A stretch of 64,000 nt of DNA, from contig JALBUN010000009.1 in NCBI GenBank assembly GCA_025174535.1, positions 992,001 through 1,056,000 on the forward strand, written 5' to 3'. The notes under the pieces were generated by a model. The model saw only the letters and a list, made by a program, of their open reading frames with translations, ran no database searches and was not told where the DNA came from. The position numbers and the translations under genes are program-made. Origin of the DNA: Cantharellus purpuraceus (lineage: Eukaryota; Basidiomycota; Agaricomycetes; Cantharellales; Hydnaceae). Shown here in pieces: positions 46,909 through 59,200 of this stretch (position 1 is the first letter of the stretch; every line of letters begins with the position of its first letter).

Positions 46909-49132
46909 ATGCTCATAGCACATGCCTCATCCACCTGCGACGTCTGTCTCGAGTCCTACACCGAAAATTGTTCTTATCATTCAATTCCATGCGGTAAGTC
47001 ACATCCGTCTCCGAGGAAATTTTTGGACTGATCTCTCTTCTGAGTTAGGCCATGTCTTTTGCTTGCCATGTCTTGTAGCAACCAACCCATCCAGATGTCC
47101 GCTCTGTCGTCATGAATTTTCTTCTTATTCTATGAGAAAGCTCCATCTCACATTGCCAACACGCCGGGATGTCGCGGCCCGCAATCTGGAGATGAAGCTT
47201 GTGCAGAGTTCTCCAGAGATGACGCTTGCGGAAGGTTTGAGTTTATTTCAAGAGGTTCAGGATTGGTTAGAGGAGGAACCACAGGAAGAGGTGTGCAAAT
47301 GTTTGCTATTCATCCAGAACAAGTGACTTATCGAAGAGCAAGTTTCTGGTCCTGAGAGCTTTTGCTGCTGTATTATGCGGTTTTCATGAGACCAAAGACA
47401 AACTCATCCAACACCAAGCTCGTGCAGAGCACAACGAATCTGAGCTTAAACGATTACTTGAGGAAGCCCGCAGTGCCCAACTATCTAAACCGGACGGAGG
47501 CGACTATAAGAAGTAAGCATACATAGTTAAGCATTGTACGCATTTTGCTGAATCACCCCCTCAGCAAAGTGTGTATCTAAGAAGTACTTCGCAAAGGGAA
47601 CTAATATGGGTGATATTTAGTACAAAGCCGCCAAGGCAGAGCTTGCTGTTCTCCGTGCCGAATGTGCTGACCTCCGTGCAGAAGCTGAAAAGCAGCAGCG
47701 CATCTATCAAGAACACTATGCCCAGATCCAGGCACAAGCACAGCTTCAAGCCCAGGCTCAAACTGAAGCCCAGACAGCCTCCCGCCTTGCTTCCAACCCC
47801 CTTCCAACACCTCCACGACCAGTAGAGATCCCGTTCCTTAAATATATTGAGGCCTACCCATCATCGAAATTTCGCTCAGCAAGCAAGGGCAAGGGTAAGG
47901 AAGCAGCCTCTGAAACACCAACTAGCGGTGATCCCATGTCATCTGCCTTTGTCCCAACACTCTCAGGATCAATTCCTTCGAGACACAATGACATAGATGG
48001 TCGACCAGAGGTCACGACTCTCGTCTTTAAGCCCCCGAAGCGAGTGCCGATATGGCATTCGCCAGCCATTTCATACGCGTCCATTGAGGAACCGGCACAT
48101 GCGCCACCTGACGGGTCAAGCAATCGTGACTCTCCGCGACCTATATCAAGTACTGGTGCCAGCGTTGGAGTCGAGCTTGCAACAGGCCCTACTGTAGTGA
48201 ATTCTGGCCCGCCGCTCGAAGTGGGAAGTTCCGAAGTGCAACAGCACGCTCATCAGGCTGCTGTTGCACAAAAACCGCCCCCCCACGTCAGTGCGGCTGG
48301 TTGGGTTGAGCCTTCCCATGTTCACCAAACCTTGAATCGTGCACCATCCCTCCCAAGGACCAAAATGGCTTCGCAACGCGATAGTCATAGGTATTCTCAC
48401 GAAGTCTACCCGGTTCTGGCCTCAGTTTCTCAGTCAGCGCTGGACGCGGCCCACGCGATCGGGCCGCGCCGAGTGGACCCACCTCAGAATCCGGTATTCG
48501 TGAAGATCGTGAGACGGCCAACGTGGCAGGGTGGTGTTGGCACTGCTCTTCGCCGTGCTTCGTCTCCTGTGGTGATTGGCAACACTATACCTCACAGCCA
48601 AAGTTTTCCAATGGTCACACCTCATAGCAGCGAAGGCGAAGAAACTGAGCGTAGAACCGCACGGACCACGTTCATTCGTTCTTATACGATGCACCATCTT
48701 TTGGACGATCATCAAGCACAGGACACTTACCGCGGTCGAGGCCACAGACAGCCTTCGATACCATCGCAAGACTTACACCCATCAGAGTCTCATAGTGATC
48801 CTGAACCACATCTACAGGTGCGTATTGCGGATCCCTCACCATCACCCACCAAAGTTGGCAAGGAGCCTGCAAGATATTCGAGACACGGCGACCATAGATC
48901 AGGCCATGGTCATTCGCACTCCCTAATGACCAACACTGTCTCACATCCAACTAGATATATTCCGTCAGCACAAAGCCGTTCGCATGATGATCTTCCCTCG
49001 TATACTGCTCAGCCGGTGCCGTCAGAGAGTACTGCGCCACCTTCCAGTAGATTTACTCCTGGGGAGTTATCGTCTTCCACTCGACACTTGAACGGTACTG
49101 CGTCGCGCGTTGTACCAGTGGGTGATCTTTGA
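46909..49132 (+). CDS. RING-finger (C3HC4) protein with coiled coil and disordered tail
   Basis: Probable E3 ubiquitin ligase. ATG 46909 gives MLIAHASSTCDVCLESYTEN and, across an intron at about 46993-47049, IPCGHVFCLPCLVATNPSRC and PLCRHEF, a complete C3HC4 zinc site near residues 10-50. It continues with LHLTLPTRRDVAARNLEMKL. An intron of about 48 bp at 47291-47338 joins to SKFLVLRAFAAVLCGFHETK and a coiled coil (AEHNESELKRLLEEARSAQL; AELAVLRAECADLRAEAEKQ; QAQAQLQAQAQTEAQTASRL). From about 47900 the protein is a long Ser/Pro-rich disordered region ending GTASRVVPVGDL at 49132. The family is widespread in Agaricomycetes. The substrate is unknown. The GHVFC start-exon choice keeps all zinc ligands. 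Confidence 0.8.
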
Positions 49133-49834
49133 ATTTCATAAGAGCGATCCTTTGTTACTGTTTGAGTGTTCGGACTCGACTCCTTCGCTATCCATCTTTG
49201 TCGTCGCATGCTGTTTCATCGATGTATACACATGTCAGACTAGTGCTCTCGCTGCGCTGACGTTAATACTGTCCTATAGTGCCTCCTTGTTGAATTCTAT
49301 ACAGGAGTATCTCAGTCGGTATGTTATCAATACGACTGAGGTGAAGGACGTCTACTGTTGCAGATGTGGAAAAATATCGAGAATAATTAAAAAAGGTTGT
49401 GCCACACACGCTCATTGTTGACGCAAGTGACATGCGGGTCAGCGGCTTGCATCCCACATTTCAATCATATGGTACGCGGATCAACGGCTTGCATTGCACA
49501 TTCCAATACTCCTGAATACGCAGTGTCCCGCAGAATTGTAGTCTTTCACCGGTGAACCATTGACTGCTGGAGCACAGGCGGCACCGGAGTATTGTAATCT
49601 TTCATCGTCAATCGGTGACTCCTGGAGCACAGAAGGTACGTCTGCAGATTAGGGGTATCACACGGTGACCTCTGTGGACTGAGTGCATCAGATTGGTTGA
49701 TGCACGTCATGTAATGTCACGACAACATGAGTCAACTCTGTTCAGAGGGGCAGCGCAATCCATAGTCCTCGGTACCGTAGTTACTTCATGATAAATATGA
49801 GATTGCAGCGCACAGACCTAGCATAACCTACAGT
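49133..49834. other. Intergenic with an isolated Copia-type stem-loop
   Basis: Between the RING gene and the P450. Contains a stem-loop at 49311-49340, CTCAGTC-G-GTAT / ATAC-GACTGAG, of the kind seen in the Copia LTRs elsewhere in this window. Imperfect tandem blocks (GGGTCAGCGGCTTGCAT and GGATCAACGGCTTGCAT, about 50 bp apart near 49437 and 49477; GTCTTTCACCGGTGAACC and ATCTTTCATCGTCAATCGG near 49541 and 49599) suggest old duplications. No gene. Confidence 0.5.
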
Positions 49835-52220
49835 ATGAACACAACGACCGCTTGCTACTTAGTCAGCACCGTGCTGCTCAGCACGCTTACCGCCGTTCTC
49901 TTCACGAGATGGTCGCGCAATAAATTATCAAAGCTTGCTGACCTGCCCGGTCCTCCTCCAACATCATGGCTTACAGGTACTTAGTTATCAAAATAAAGAG
50001 ACTGTAACAAGCTTAACGGATGCTCTGGCAATATGCCATCTTTCATTCGCGGGATAAATGTGGGTGATGCGGATGCCATGTTTGTGGAGAAATATGGTCT
50101 TGCATTTAGGGTCAAGTTGTTATTCAAGGTGAACCTCGAGTGAACTCCTTCCATTCCTAAATGAGCTAACAGCGTACATGCACCCTGTCCATACATCCTT
50201 ACAACCTAGACAACCCTCTACTTGGCAGACCCTCAGGTTCGTTGCATTTCTTGGGTAATACATAGTTCAGATGATGATTTTGGTCTAGGCCATCCAATAT
50301 GTCTTGAATACCTGTGGATACACATTCCACAAAAAAGACTCAACATTTGCCTTCCAACTGCTCGCTGGCCCGGGCATACTTTCGGTTGAAGGTACACCAT
50401 GCACTTACAAGTACTTTTTCAAATCCATTAAGCAACAATTTGTTGAAAGGAGACGACCATGCCCGGCAGCGCAGGATCTTACTTCCTGGTTTCTCATCGG
50501 CGATTCTCAAAGAGCTTGTGCCGCTGTTTACCAAACATGCAGAAAAGGTAATTTCTTTACAAAATATTTATATTTGGTTTGCCTGATTGTGTATATAACT
50601 TCAGGTAATCGACAGCTGGCGAGAAATTGTGCAAGACCAAAGTGGTTCCTCATATGTAGTTGATGTCTATTCTTGGTTCTCTCGTCTCGCGTTAGACATT
50701 ATTGGCCAAGGCTTGTCTCGATTCTCTTGCCAATTACTGCACGTCTAATGAATATTCAATGGTGTAGGGACATTCTCGTATGACTTCGGTACCCTAGACA
50801 ATGCTTCTAACCACTTTACGGAAGCATATCGCGATCTCTTGTGAGTTGTTTCCTTAATTCTGTCTCTCTCGTGTATACGCTGACACATTTCCAGTGTTGA
50901 CATGTTTACCCACAAACCAACCGACCTGGAACTTGTATCAGGATTAATCTCAGGAACAATCTTTCAACAGCTACCACATTGTTTTATTCCCATCATTCGT
51001 CGACTCCCAGGAATGAAGAAATTGAGAACTTTGCAAGCTGAAGCGCGAAGGATAACTGCAAAAGTTGTACAAAGAGAACTGCAGGCTTTGGAGAACGGAC
51101 TTCCCCAAGGAAAAGACGTGTTAAGCAATTTGGGCGAGTCATTTGCTATGTCAAAAATCACGAACAAGGGTCTGAAAGCTTTTACTAGTACGTGCAAATA
51201 TGAGTGAAGAAGCCAAGCGCAAATTGAGCGACGAGGAGCTACACTCTCAGTTGCTGTCAGTTTGATACTTTCATCCAAGCTTACTGCCACTGATCCATAA
51301 TTACCAAGGGTTATGATGATTGCGGGACATGACACCACATCCGCAAGTTTAGTTTGGATGTTCTTTGAACTCGCAAAACATCCTGAAGTCCAAACTAAGC
51401 TTCGTGAGGAGATACACGCCACTCGTGCTGCCACTACTTCAGGGAAATTGGGTTCCACCGAGTTAGAGTCAATGATGTATTCCCTAGCTGTGATCAAGTT
51501 CAGTATCATATGCCAAGTTGGTTTCATTACCCCTACTGAATATAAACATTTCCCCCTAGAGAGACTCTCCGCTTCTATCCCATTGTGTCACATACCTTTC
51601 GTAGGGCTGGGCACGACGAGCACATTCCTCTTTCACAGCCTATCAAAACTGTCTCGGGACAAGAAATACACACAATTCCTATAAAACGGGATGAAACAGT
51701 GCTTATGTCAATTTGGGCATACAATAGAATCAAAAGTCTCTGGGGTAATGACGCAGACATATGGAATCCAGAGCGTTTCTTAGGTGACAGGCTCCGTGAT
51801 CTCCCAAAAAGCAGCTTAGGCGTATATGCAAATTTGTGAGTTTAGAGAAAAGCTGATGCGTGAAGTCGCTGAACAGGTTGTAGGGCTACCTTCAGCAGTG
51901 GTGTGCATAGCTGTCCAGGGTGAGTCTAGCGTAACAGCACTGTTTGTTGATCCGACACCTTATTACTTATTATCCAGCTGGCGCTTCGCGTACGCTGGTT
52001 TTGTTTCAACAAAATCTTATCCAGGACTGATGATTGTGATTTCAGTGTCCTTGAGATGCAAGCAATCTTGATAACGCTCATAGAACAGTTCACAATTTCT
52101 CCACCTCCTGAAAATCATACCATTTTACAAGTGTCAGCACCGACATTAGTTCCTATAGTAGAGGGCCAGGAGGAACGCGGGGCATATATGCCACTGACGA
52201 TCACCTATCATCTAAACTAA
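49835..52220 (+). CDS. Cytochrome P450 monooxygenase
   Basis: Membrane-anchored haem monooxygenase. ATG 49835 gives an N-terminal anchor (CYLVSTVLLSTLTAVLFTRW) and the proline hinge LADLPGPPPTSWLTG. Then FVEKYGLAFRVKLLFK, TTLYLADPQ, AIQYVLNTCGYTFHKKDSTF, DDHARQRRILLPGFSSAILK (C-helix HARQRR) and HAEKVIDSWREI. The I-helix is MIAGHDTTSASLVWMFFELA, the K-helix ETLRFYP (ExxR), and the PERF motif is IWNPERFLGD. The haem loop spans a splice site and reads TFSSGVHSCPG|WRFA: the haem Cys is present but the conserved Arg is His. The C-terminus is VLEMQAILITLIEQF...MPLTITYHLN with stop at 52218-52220. More than ten introns, typical of basidiomycete P450s. Several exons depend on my splice choices, so a decayed copy cannot be excluded. 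Confidence 0.75.
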
Positions 52221-54849
52221 CCTATTGACAAGTTCAAGCGCTTGCTTATGCATTTTATTTATCAAGAACCACCTATCATTTGCAATTACAAGAACTATCT
52301 ACTACCTAATAGCAGGAAATGGCTTGGGGAGGAAGAGCAGCATTGCGATAAAGATGTAGCGATTAGGACGAGTCTAATACATAATAAATCCCCCCTTTTT
52401 GAAATCCCAATCCCTACGTATAATGGATGGGCTCAGTTTTTCGGTGGCTCTCTCCCGGAATACGCCATCGGTATCGGTTTTATCGAACACGAAGACTATG
52501 TACAAAGGCTTGATGTACCGTCCCTTGCCCTGCACAAGCATCGAACTTGCGACGAAAATTATGGAGGGCAACGAGTCTGCGATGGATGATTTAGCTGCAG
52601 AGCTTCCGCGGGTCACTGGCTATGAAACGGATGAGACGATCGTGCGCACGCGGCAAAGCTCCCGGCCGAACATGCGCAGTAAGATTGTGATCGTGTTTGC
52701 GGAGACTGACGTTTGTGTCGTAAACGTTTCTTCCAGAATCTTATTTTCATCCAAGAGGATGGTACAACGGCGCCAAAAGCGTGTGGGAGCCAGGCGCGCT
52801 GACTCTTTTCACTCATCTCTATACCTCAAGGCCTCAGTGAAGACTCGGTACTCAGGCATGAATGTGTGCATGCGTTTAACGCCAACCAAGCACAAATGCT
52901 TCTCCCACTTTATGAATAATATGGGTACGCAGCCTGCGTTGGACACACGGATTGTATAATATATTCCAGGGTATGGCTTGTGAGTGCAGAAGGGTAAACT
53001 CAATGCAGGCGAATCGGGGTGAGCACATTCGGAATCGACCTCACAGCAAGAGGTTTTGCTGCTAATTGTTCCTAGAATGTCACGGCAACAACTGCCGATC
53101 GCATCGTGTACGTATGCACCTACTTCCGGTCAATACCTCCACCGACGAGGTCGCCCAAATCCCGAAGCGTTAAAAAGTAAGCAGCCAACCAGCCAACCAG
53201 ACTTCAAGTCGCTGCCAATGTCTGCTAACGTCCCCTCTACATCGGAGCCTGCCACCCCAGCCTATGCGTCGCCTCGTCGGAGAGTCTCCAAACTTCCTCT
53301 TCGGAGAAGACGTCCTGGCAAAAATAGCGCAGGTGGCGGCGGAAATGCTCCATCCGAGAGAACGTTTTGAGGCAGCCCGCCGGTCGTGTCAGCCTAACCA
53401 CCAGCTTATTTTTTTGCCTGCCACTCTTTACACCCTGTACTTTGTCCTCCTCACGTTGTTGCATCCTACTTGTTTCCAAAGGAGCATGAAATGATGCTCA
53501 GTGCTTTTGAAAGTTGCGGGCGATGACGCGACCGCAGACTTAGCTATTAGCGTCGACAACACCATATTGTCGAACTTTGGGGGAGCGCGGACGTCTTTTT
53601 GACGACGCTTTCCTCGACGAGCCTGCTTTCATTGCGTCTTGGGCGGGAGTGTGCTGCTGATGCAGCCGGCGCCGGCTGTGATGTCGAGGCTACCGGCCAT
53701 GACCCCGGGGTCGGTCCATCCTGCCATGAGGAGGCTGATGATGACGCAGCTGGGTATCCACCCTGGTGCGCGTAACCAGTATTCGCTGGCTGTGGGGGTG
53801 TCGTGGAGTTTCACGCCATTCCCTGGTTGTGAACTTTAGAATATATGCTGATGGTGGACCTGTACGCTGCGTCAACGCCACTCTACGCTCGTGTCGTGTC
53901 AAAGTCACTTACATGTCCTGTCCACCATGTGGGTTATACGGTACGAGCTGTGTGACCACATTCCACACACTGAAGCTGACCAGGGGCAACGGGTGGAGGA
54001 TGACCCGCTGGTGGGTATCTTCCATACGCTACCCCTCCTATTGTCCCCCATCCCGTGTCCTGGGCCGTTCTTGTCTGTCCCAGGCACGGGTCAGGTCCTT
54101 TCAGCGGAGTAATAATGCGTCCGGCGATGGAAACTCCTCCAGGGTGGGAAGTATGACGCTGATATGCAATGTGAGGACTCGCTACTAATGTATGTGTAGT
54201 CTTGCAACACTTACGGGGAAGTCTAGTCTACGGTCGTGGAGGTCGGGGTGATGCCCACCCCATGTGTGCCGAGCTGATTCAGTTGGAGGTTGGCCTGGAC
54301 AAACCTAGTGAGTTCCAACATGAAGACCTCCTGTTGTTATTTCGTCAATGCCACGCGTGAAGGCATCGCTGGAGAACTCACTGGCAGTTCTGGAAAGCCA
54401 GCGTCACTAAGCTCGGTATGAGCATCAAATGTGAAGGAGGAGGAATTGACTTGAGACATGTTGTCGAAGAGACAGCTGTTTGTTAGGAGAGTCTTTGCGG
54501 CAGGTGACCGGTTATATACATCAGTCTTGCTTCGTAGGTCGATTCGCTAGGTGTACGTTCTTACCAGATGCAGTGTAAAAACATGCAGTGTGTCCCAACG
54601 TGGTGAACGCATGGAGACCTTCTCTTGGGCGGCAGAACTCCCAAATTTGCACTCATCAGCATATGGCTGACTTGATTGGAGATTCGGTACCGTTTTGAGT
54701 CTGGCAAAAAGGACTAATCTAGGAAGATGCTTCTGGGAACCTGCCATGAGTCTTGATGGATTGAAAAGATTTTTATCTTACTGAAAGAGAAAAGAAAACA
54801 TTTGATATCTCTGAAATTTTATACTTTTTGTACAAACACTAGGAAGGTG
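52221..54849. other. 2.6 kb without a recognised gene
   Basis: Holds plus-strand ORFs of 115 residues (52242-52589), 186 (52399-52959), 104 (53056-53370) and 140 (53766-54188). None has motifs I can assign. The 186-residue frame contains an acidic, polar stretch (ELATKIMEGNESAMDDLAAE) followed by possible splice sites, so a spliced hypothetical gene is possible. A minus-strand frame at 53237-53479 has a C2H2-like fragment (CLKTFSRMEHFRRHL) without the first Cys pair. Left unassigned. Confidence 0.35.
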
Positions 54850-55677
54850 TCAGCCTGAAGTCAAAGGCACGCCTTGTCGCCACTGCTCCATATAGTCACT
54901 GCGCTCCTGCTCTTTCTTGCGACGGTGTTCCACTGTGGCTGGTGATTTTTCCCAGAAGAAGAGCACGACATCATCCTCATCCCATTGCGCCTGGTCTCCA
55001 GCGGCGCCACTCGCAGCACCAGCTTCCCTCGCATGTCTCGCCGCATCACGTTTTTGGATTGCGGCAGCCTTGTCATACAGGATCCTAGAAGGGGTCGGGT
55101 GAGGAATGTTGGGGTGCATCTCAAGGACTTCTTTCCCATGTCCCCACCACTTGATGGCAGCAGCACCATAGTTCTAGTGCAGTAACAGTTCCGATGGCTT
55201 CAGTGTGAGGGTACCTCTCTTGAAGGCAGCATCAATATTGTTTGGGATGAACATGAGTAGGCGCCATTCTGTTCTATCAGCCACTGCAGTGTATAATGCA
55301 TGTCATTGGGGTAGGCGGCCTCTTCAGGTGGCTCAAAGAATCTGTTGCCTTGGGGAATGTCAGTTTTGGTAAGAAAGCGGTTTGGAGTCTGCAAAGTGGG
55401 ATTAGAGAGGGACAAATTAAATTTGGTCTGAAGAGATGAACCTTGAGTATCACAGCATGGTGTGATCAAACAAGGAATGGATGAAACTGATTGCAAAGAC
55501 ATCATTGTGAATATCATTTATGTCCATCATATTGCCCACTTGCTCTGCATACTTTGGATGATTCTCAATGATCTGCTGAAACCACTGAGGTGGAAAAAGG
55601 AAGGGCAGATGATCAGATATCATCCCAGTGCAATAATACTGTTGGGCATACCTCAGAGCCCCTGCTGTAGGGAATGA
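54850..55677 (-). pseudogene. Fungal HNH endonuclease-domain gene, copy 2, 5'-truncated by a Copia element
   Basis: Read on minus from 55677: IIPYSRGSE-type sequence, then WFQQIIENHPKYAEQVGNMM, DINDIHNDVF, TPNRFLTKTDIPQGNRFFEP, a stop near 55170 (LLLH*NYG), AAIKWWGHGKEVLEMHPNIP, SRILYDKAAAIQKRDAARHA and the basic tail ending WRQGVPLTSG at 54850. It keeps the frame that copy 1 (1470-2773) has lost at the 3' end. The N-terminal half is missing because a Copia LTR starts at 55678 inside the HNH core codons. It is a paralogue, not a direct continuation, of copy 1. Confidence 0.78.
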
Positions 55678-55863
55678 TGTTAGAATGTGGATCCTAAGCC
55701 AATCCACATGGTAACCTGTCAATGCTAATCACTTTATTATTATGTTCAGTATAATCCATTTCCACAGTTGTGCCCTTATATAAGCAGGTCACAGCTGTCA
55801 CCCTCCCCCAGTTGTGTTTAATATGCACACTAAGGTGGGGAGCTTATGTGTTGAGTGTTGAGG
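55678..55863 (+). repeat. 5' part of the outer Copia (element 2) 5' LTR
   Basis: Begins TGTTAGAATGTGG inside the HNH pseudogene. A TATA box (CCCTTATATAAGCAGG) lies near 55765-55778 and a weaker stem-loop (CCCCA...TGGGG with inner GTGT/ACAC) at 55805-55840. The sequence breaks at 55863, where a younger Copia inserted. TGAGG at 55859-55863 is its target duplication. The LTR resumes at 60647. Confidence 0.78.
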
Positions 55864-56159
55864 TGTTGAACAGAACAGGGCGTCCCTTGGGATCCACTAC
55901 AGTCCACAAATGTGACTACGGATCTTCGTTGGTGAACGCCGATGATAGGGGCATAATACTGAATGTATATAAGTTTTGTTACTTTGTAGTTTAGTACCTC
56001 AGTCACTCGTTTACACGAGACTGAGGTAGAGTTCTTCTTTATCTTATGTTTGACAAGTAGCTGACAAACTATGTAGTTTATACTAGGTTTGTCATAATAC
56101 AGTCACTCGTTTACACGAGACTGAGTTTATACTAGCTTTCGCTGCGTTATCCTTCAATA
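55864..56159 (+). repeat. Copia element 1, 5' LTR
   Basis: Starts TGTTGAACAG and ends CCTTCAATA, giving inverted ends TGTTGA/TCAATA. TATA box GTATATAAG near 55964-55972. Two stem-loops lie in R/U5: 55995-56028 (TACCTCAGT-CA-CTCG / CGAG-ACTGAGGTA) and 56100-56123, sharing a 25-nt direct repeat at 56001 and 56101. Confidence 0.92.
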
Positions 56160-56178
56160 GGTTATGGGCCCCGCTGCC
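56160..56178 (+). other. Primer-binding site of Copia element 1 (initiator tRNA-Met half)
   Basis: GGTTATGGGCCCCGCTGCC immediately follows the 5' LTR. Its first 12 bases are the complement of GGGCCCATAACC, the anticodon stem-loop of eukaryotic initiator tRNA-Met. This position rather than the tRNA 3' end points to half-tRNA priming as in Drosophila copia and Ty5. Confidence 0.75.
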
Positions 56179-56212
56179 TAAGCGAATACAACCGAAATTT
56201 GATATATCTACT

Positions 56213-59200
56213 ATGGCTACTACTACCCCCCAAGCTCCTTCTACCGACAGACTAGCAGCTCGCTTATATGATGTTCCGTATCTTGAAGATGACGGTGCAA
56301 ATTACCAAGCCTGGAAGTATCGAGTCCAGACCGTACTTGAACTTCGAGGCCTCTGGAATGCTGTAGAAGGAACAGAGTCTGACCAAATGAAAGTACGAGA
56401 TGCTAGAGCACAGATTACTCTGACTCTAAAGGACGAGCCATTAAATGGTGTCATTGGCCTTGACACTGCACAAGCCGTCTGGGAGAAGCTCAGCAGTCGC
56501 TACGAAGGGAAAGGCACACAGAAGGTCGCTTACCTCATTGGCGAACTTTTCAGGGGTAGTCTTGTGGACACCGAAGCCCTTGAGCCACAGATCAACAAGA
56601 TGCGGCGCACAGCACGCACACTTACTGCACTCAAGAATGCAATAAATGACAACCTTGTTGCCATAGCCATCATTCTTTCTTTGCCATCCTCCTACGCCAC
56701 ACTGCAGACTATACTCATGTCACAGGACAGTCAGACTACAGAGGATGTCATAGTGAAGATTCTATCTGAGGAATCTAGAAGGAAAGAAACAGCCGCACAA
56801 TCTGCATTCCTGGCAAAGTTCCGCTCCAATGCCAAATCCAGAAAGGATGGCCAAAAGGAGAAGAAACCTACCTGCAAGAAAAAGTGCGAGAACTGTGGAA
56901 AACGGCATGCAGGTGAATGCAAGAAAGCCAAGGCGGATGGAAAAGAGGAGAAACCTACAGACAAGCCCAAAGGTGATGCTGTAGCCAAGGTGGCAATAGC
57001 CGAGTCTAGCGGAAACCCTCCCATTCAGCTGTTTGTGGCAGATGAACTTGCAGCTCGGAAGGAAATGCTCTACAAATGGATCATTGACTCAGGTGCATCA
57101 GCACCAATGAGCTCCCATAGAGAATGGTTCACTACATACCGCAAGCTCAATCCGCCACAGAAAGTATGGCTTGGCGATGACCGTTACATTTTAGCTATTG
57201 GAGAGGGCCACGTAGCTCTCATCATGGATCTAGATGGTCATCAGCTGCCTGCGATTGTACAAAAGGTGTTGCACGTACCAGAAATCCAAGGAAATCTCCT
57301 CTCCATCTCCAGCCTGACTCAAAATGGCCTCCAAGTCACTTTTGACCCCAACAACTGTTGCATCTATAATAAAGGCGGTCAGTTAGTTGGAATGGCGCAT
57401 GCAGAAGGAAGTCTCTATATCGTACATGCACGAGCAGCCTCATACGAGCAGGCCTACATTGCCACAGCACCTGTAGAACAAAGCGAAGCAGTACTCACTG
57501 CTAAAGCCAAGAAAATCTCCAAAGCTACAGTACATACCTGGCACCGCCATCTGGGTCACCTTAATGTCAATTCTGTCCTAGAAATGGTCCGCAAAGGATT
57601 GGTTAATGGCATGGCGATCATCAAGGACTCAAATAGCTTACCGTCACAGACCTGTGAGCCTTGCTTACATGGAAAGCAAAGCCGGCAGCCGATCTCTAAG
57701 GAGACAGCTAATCGGAAGACAACTGTACTTGCCCGCATCTATTCAGATGTTTGTGGAAAAATGCAGGTTACTTCACGCACCGGATATTGCTACTTCGTGA
57801 CCTTTATTGACGATGCCTCACGGTACCTTCATGTAGCCTTCATGAAGGAGAAGAGCGAAGTTCTACATCACTTCAAGATCTTCACCGAACGTGTTGAAGC
57901 TGAAACAGGCAAAGACATTCAAATCTTGTGGAGCAATGGTGGTGGAGAGTACACCTCACATGACTTTTGCACATATCTTCAAGGGAAAGGGATTCAACAT
58001 GAGAAGACAAATGCCTATACACCGGAGGAGAATGGTGTGGCAGAATGAATGAACTGTACCTTAGTGGAGTCAGCCCGGAGCATGCTTCATGACTCCAGTT
58101 TACCAATCTCATATTGGGCTGATGCTGTTGAATATGCGGCATACATTCGTAATGTCATGCCTACCAGATCCCTGTCAGGCAACATTCCCTACACAAAGTG
58201 GAGTGGAAACTCACCGGATTTGAGCCGATTTCATATATTTGGCTGCAAAGCCTATGTCCATATTCCCGATGATAAACGACACAAACTGGACTCAAAAACA
58301 GTTCAGTGCATCTTCATTGGATATGTAAAGGACAAGAAGGCTTACCGATGTATTGATCGCCACACCGGCAAAGTGTACGAATCCCGAGATGTCATTTTTG
58401 AGGAAGATGCAGGTGCAAGACAGGAGCGGGTGCTAATTGAGGTTGATCCTATATCAGAAATGGAATCAATCAGTTCCATCTCCTCCATACCACCTACCGA
58501 GCTTGAAGAAGACTCCAACAACGAAATGGCTACAATTCCAAACCTAGTAGACATACCAGACAGTGAGTCTGATAGTGATGCAGAGGATAACAATGAGGAC
58601 ATACCTTCACTTGAAAATCCTACACCGTCATCTCCACTGCCTCTATCCCAACCTGAAATTTGTCGCTCTACACGAACCCATCGTCCCCCTGTTCCTGATG
58701 ATGATCCGCGCTACACTATTACTTCATATGGGCGCAAATCAAAGCCTGGTTCAGTGGGTGCACATGAGGTCAACGTTGTGCAGACAAAATATAAAGAACC
58801 CAAAACTTATGAAGAAGCCATGTCCGGCTCTGATGCACCACTTTGGAAGGCCGCTTGTGCCGAGGAACTCATGTCTTTTGTAAAGACAGAGTTATATGAC
58901 GAAGTGGAATGTCCTAGAAGCTGGAAAGTAGTGGATTGTAAGTGGGTGTTCAAGGTCAAAAGAGGACCAGATGGAGACATTACCAGATACAAAGCGCAAC
59001 TAGTTGCACGTGGCTTTACACAAGTTGCAGGGATCGACTATACGGAAACCTTTGCACCAGTGGCAAAATTCACCTCAATTCGAATGTTACTGGCACTTGC
59101 AGCTCGCGATGATCTGGAACTACATCAGATGGATGTCAAGACGGCATTTCTAAATGGAGATTTGGATGAAGAAATTTATATGAACTTACCTCCAGGTTTC

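Noticed and set aside
47936..49132. A separate gene starting at ATG 47936
   Set aside because: The same frame is open upstream through the coiled-coil exon and joins the RING exons by good splice sites, so it is the tail of the RING protein.
53237..53479. Possible C2H2 zinc finger (CLKTFSRMEHFRRHL) on minus
   Set aside because: Only one Cys of the first pair is present, there are no neighbouring fingers, and the reading is short. Not enough to call a gene.
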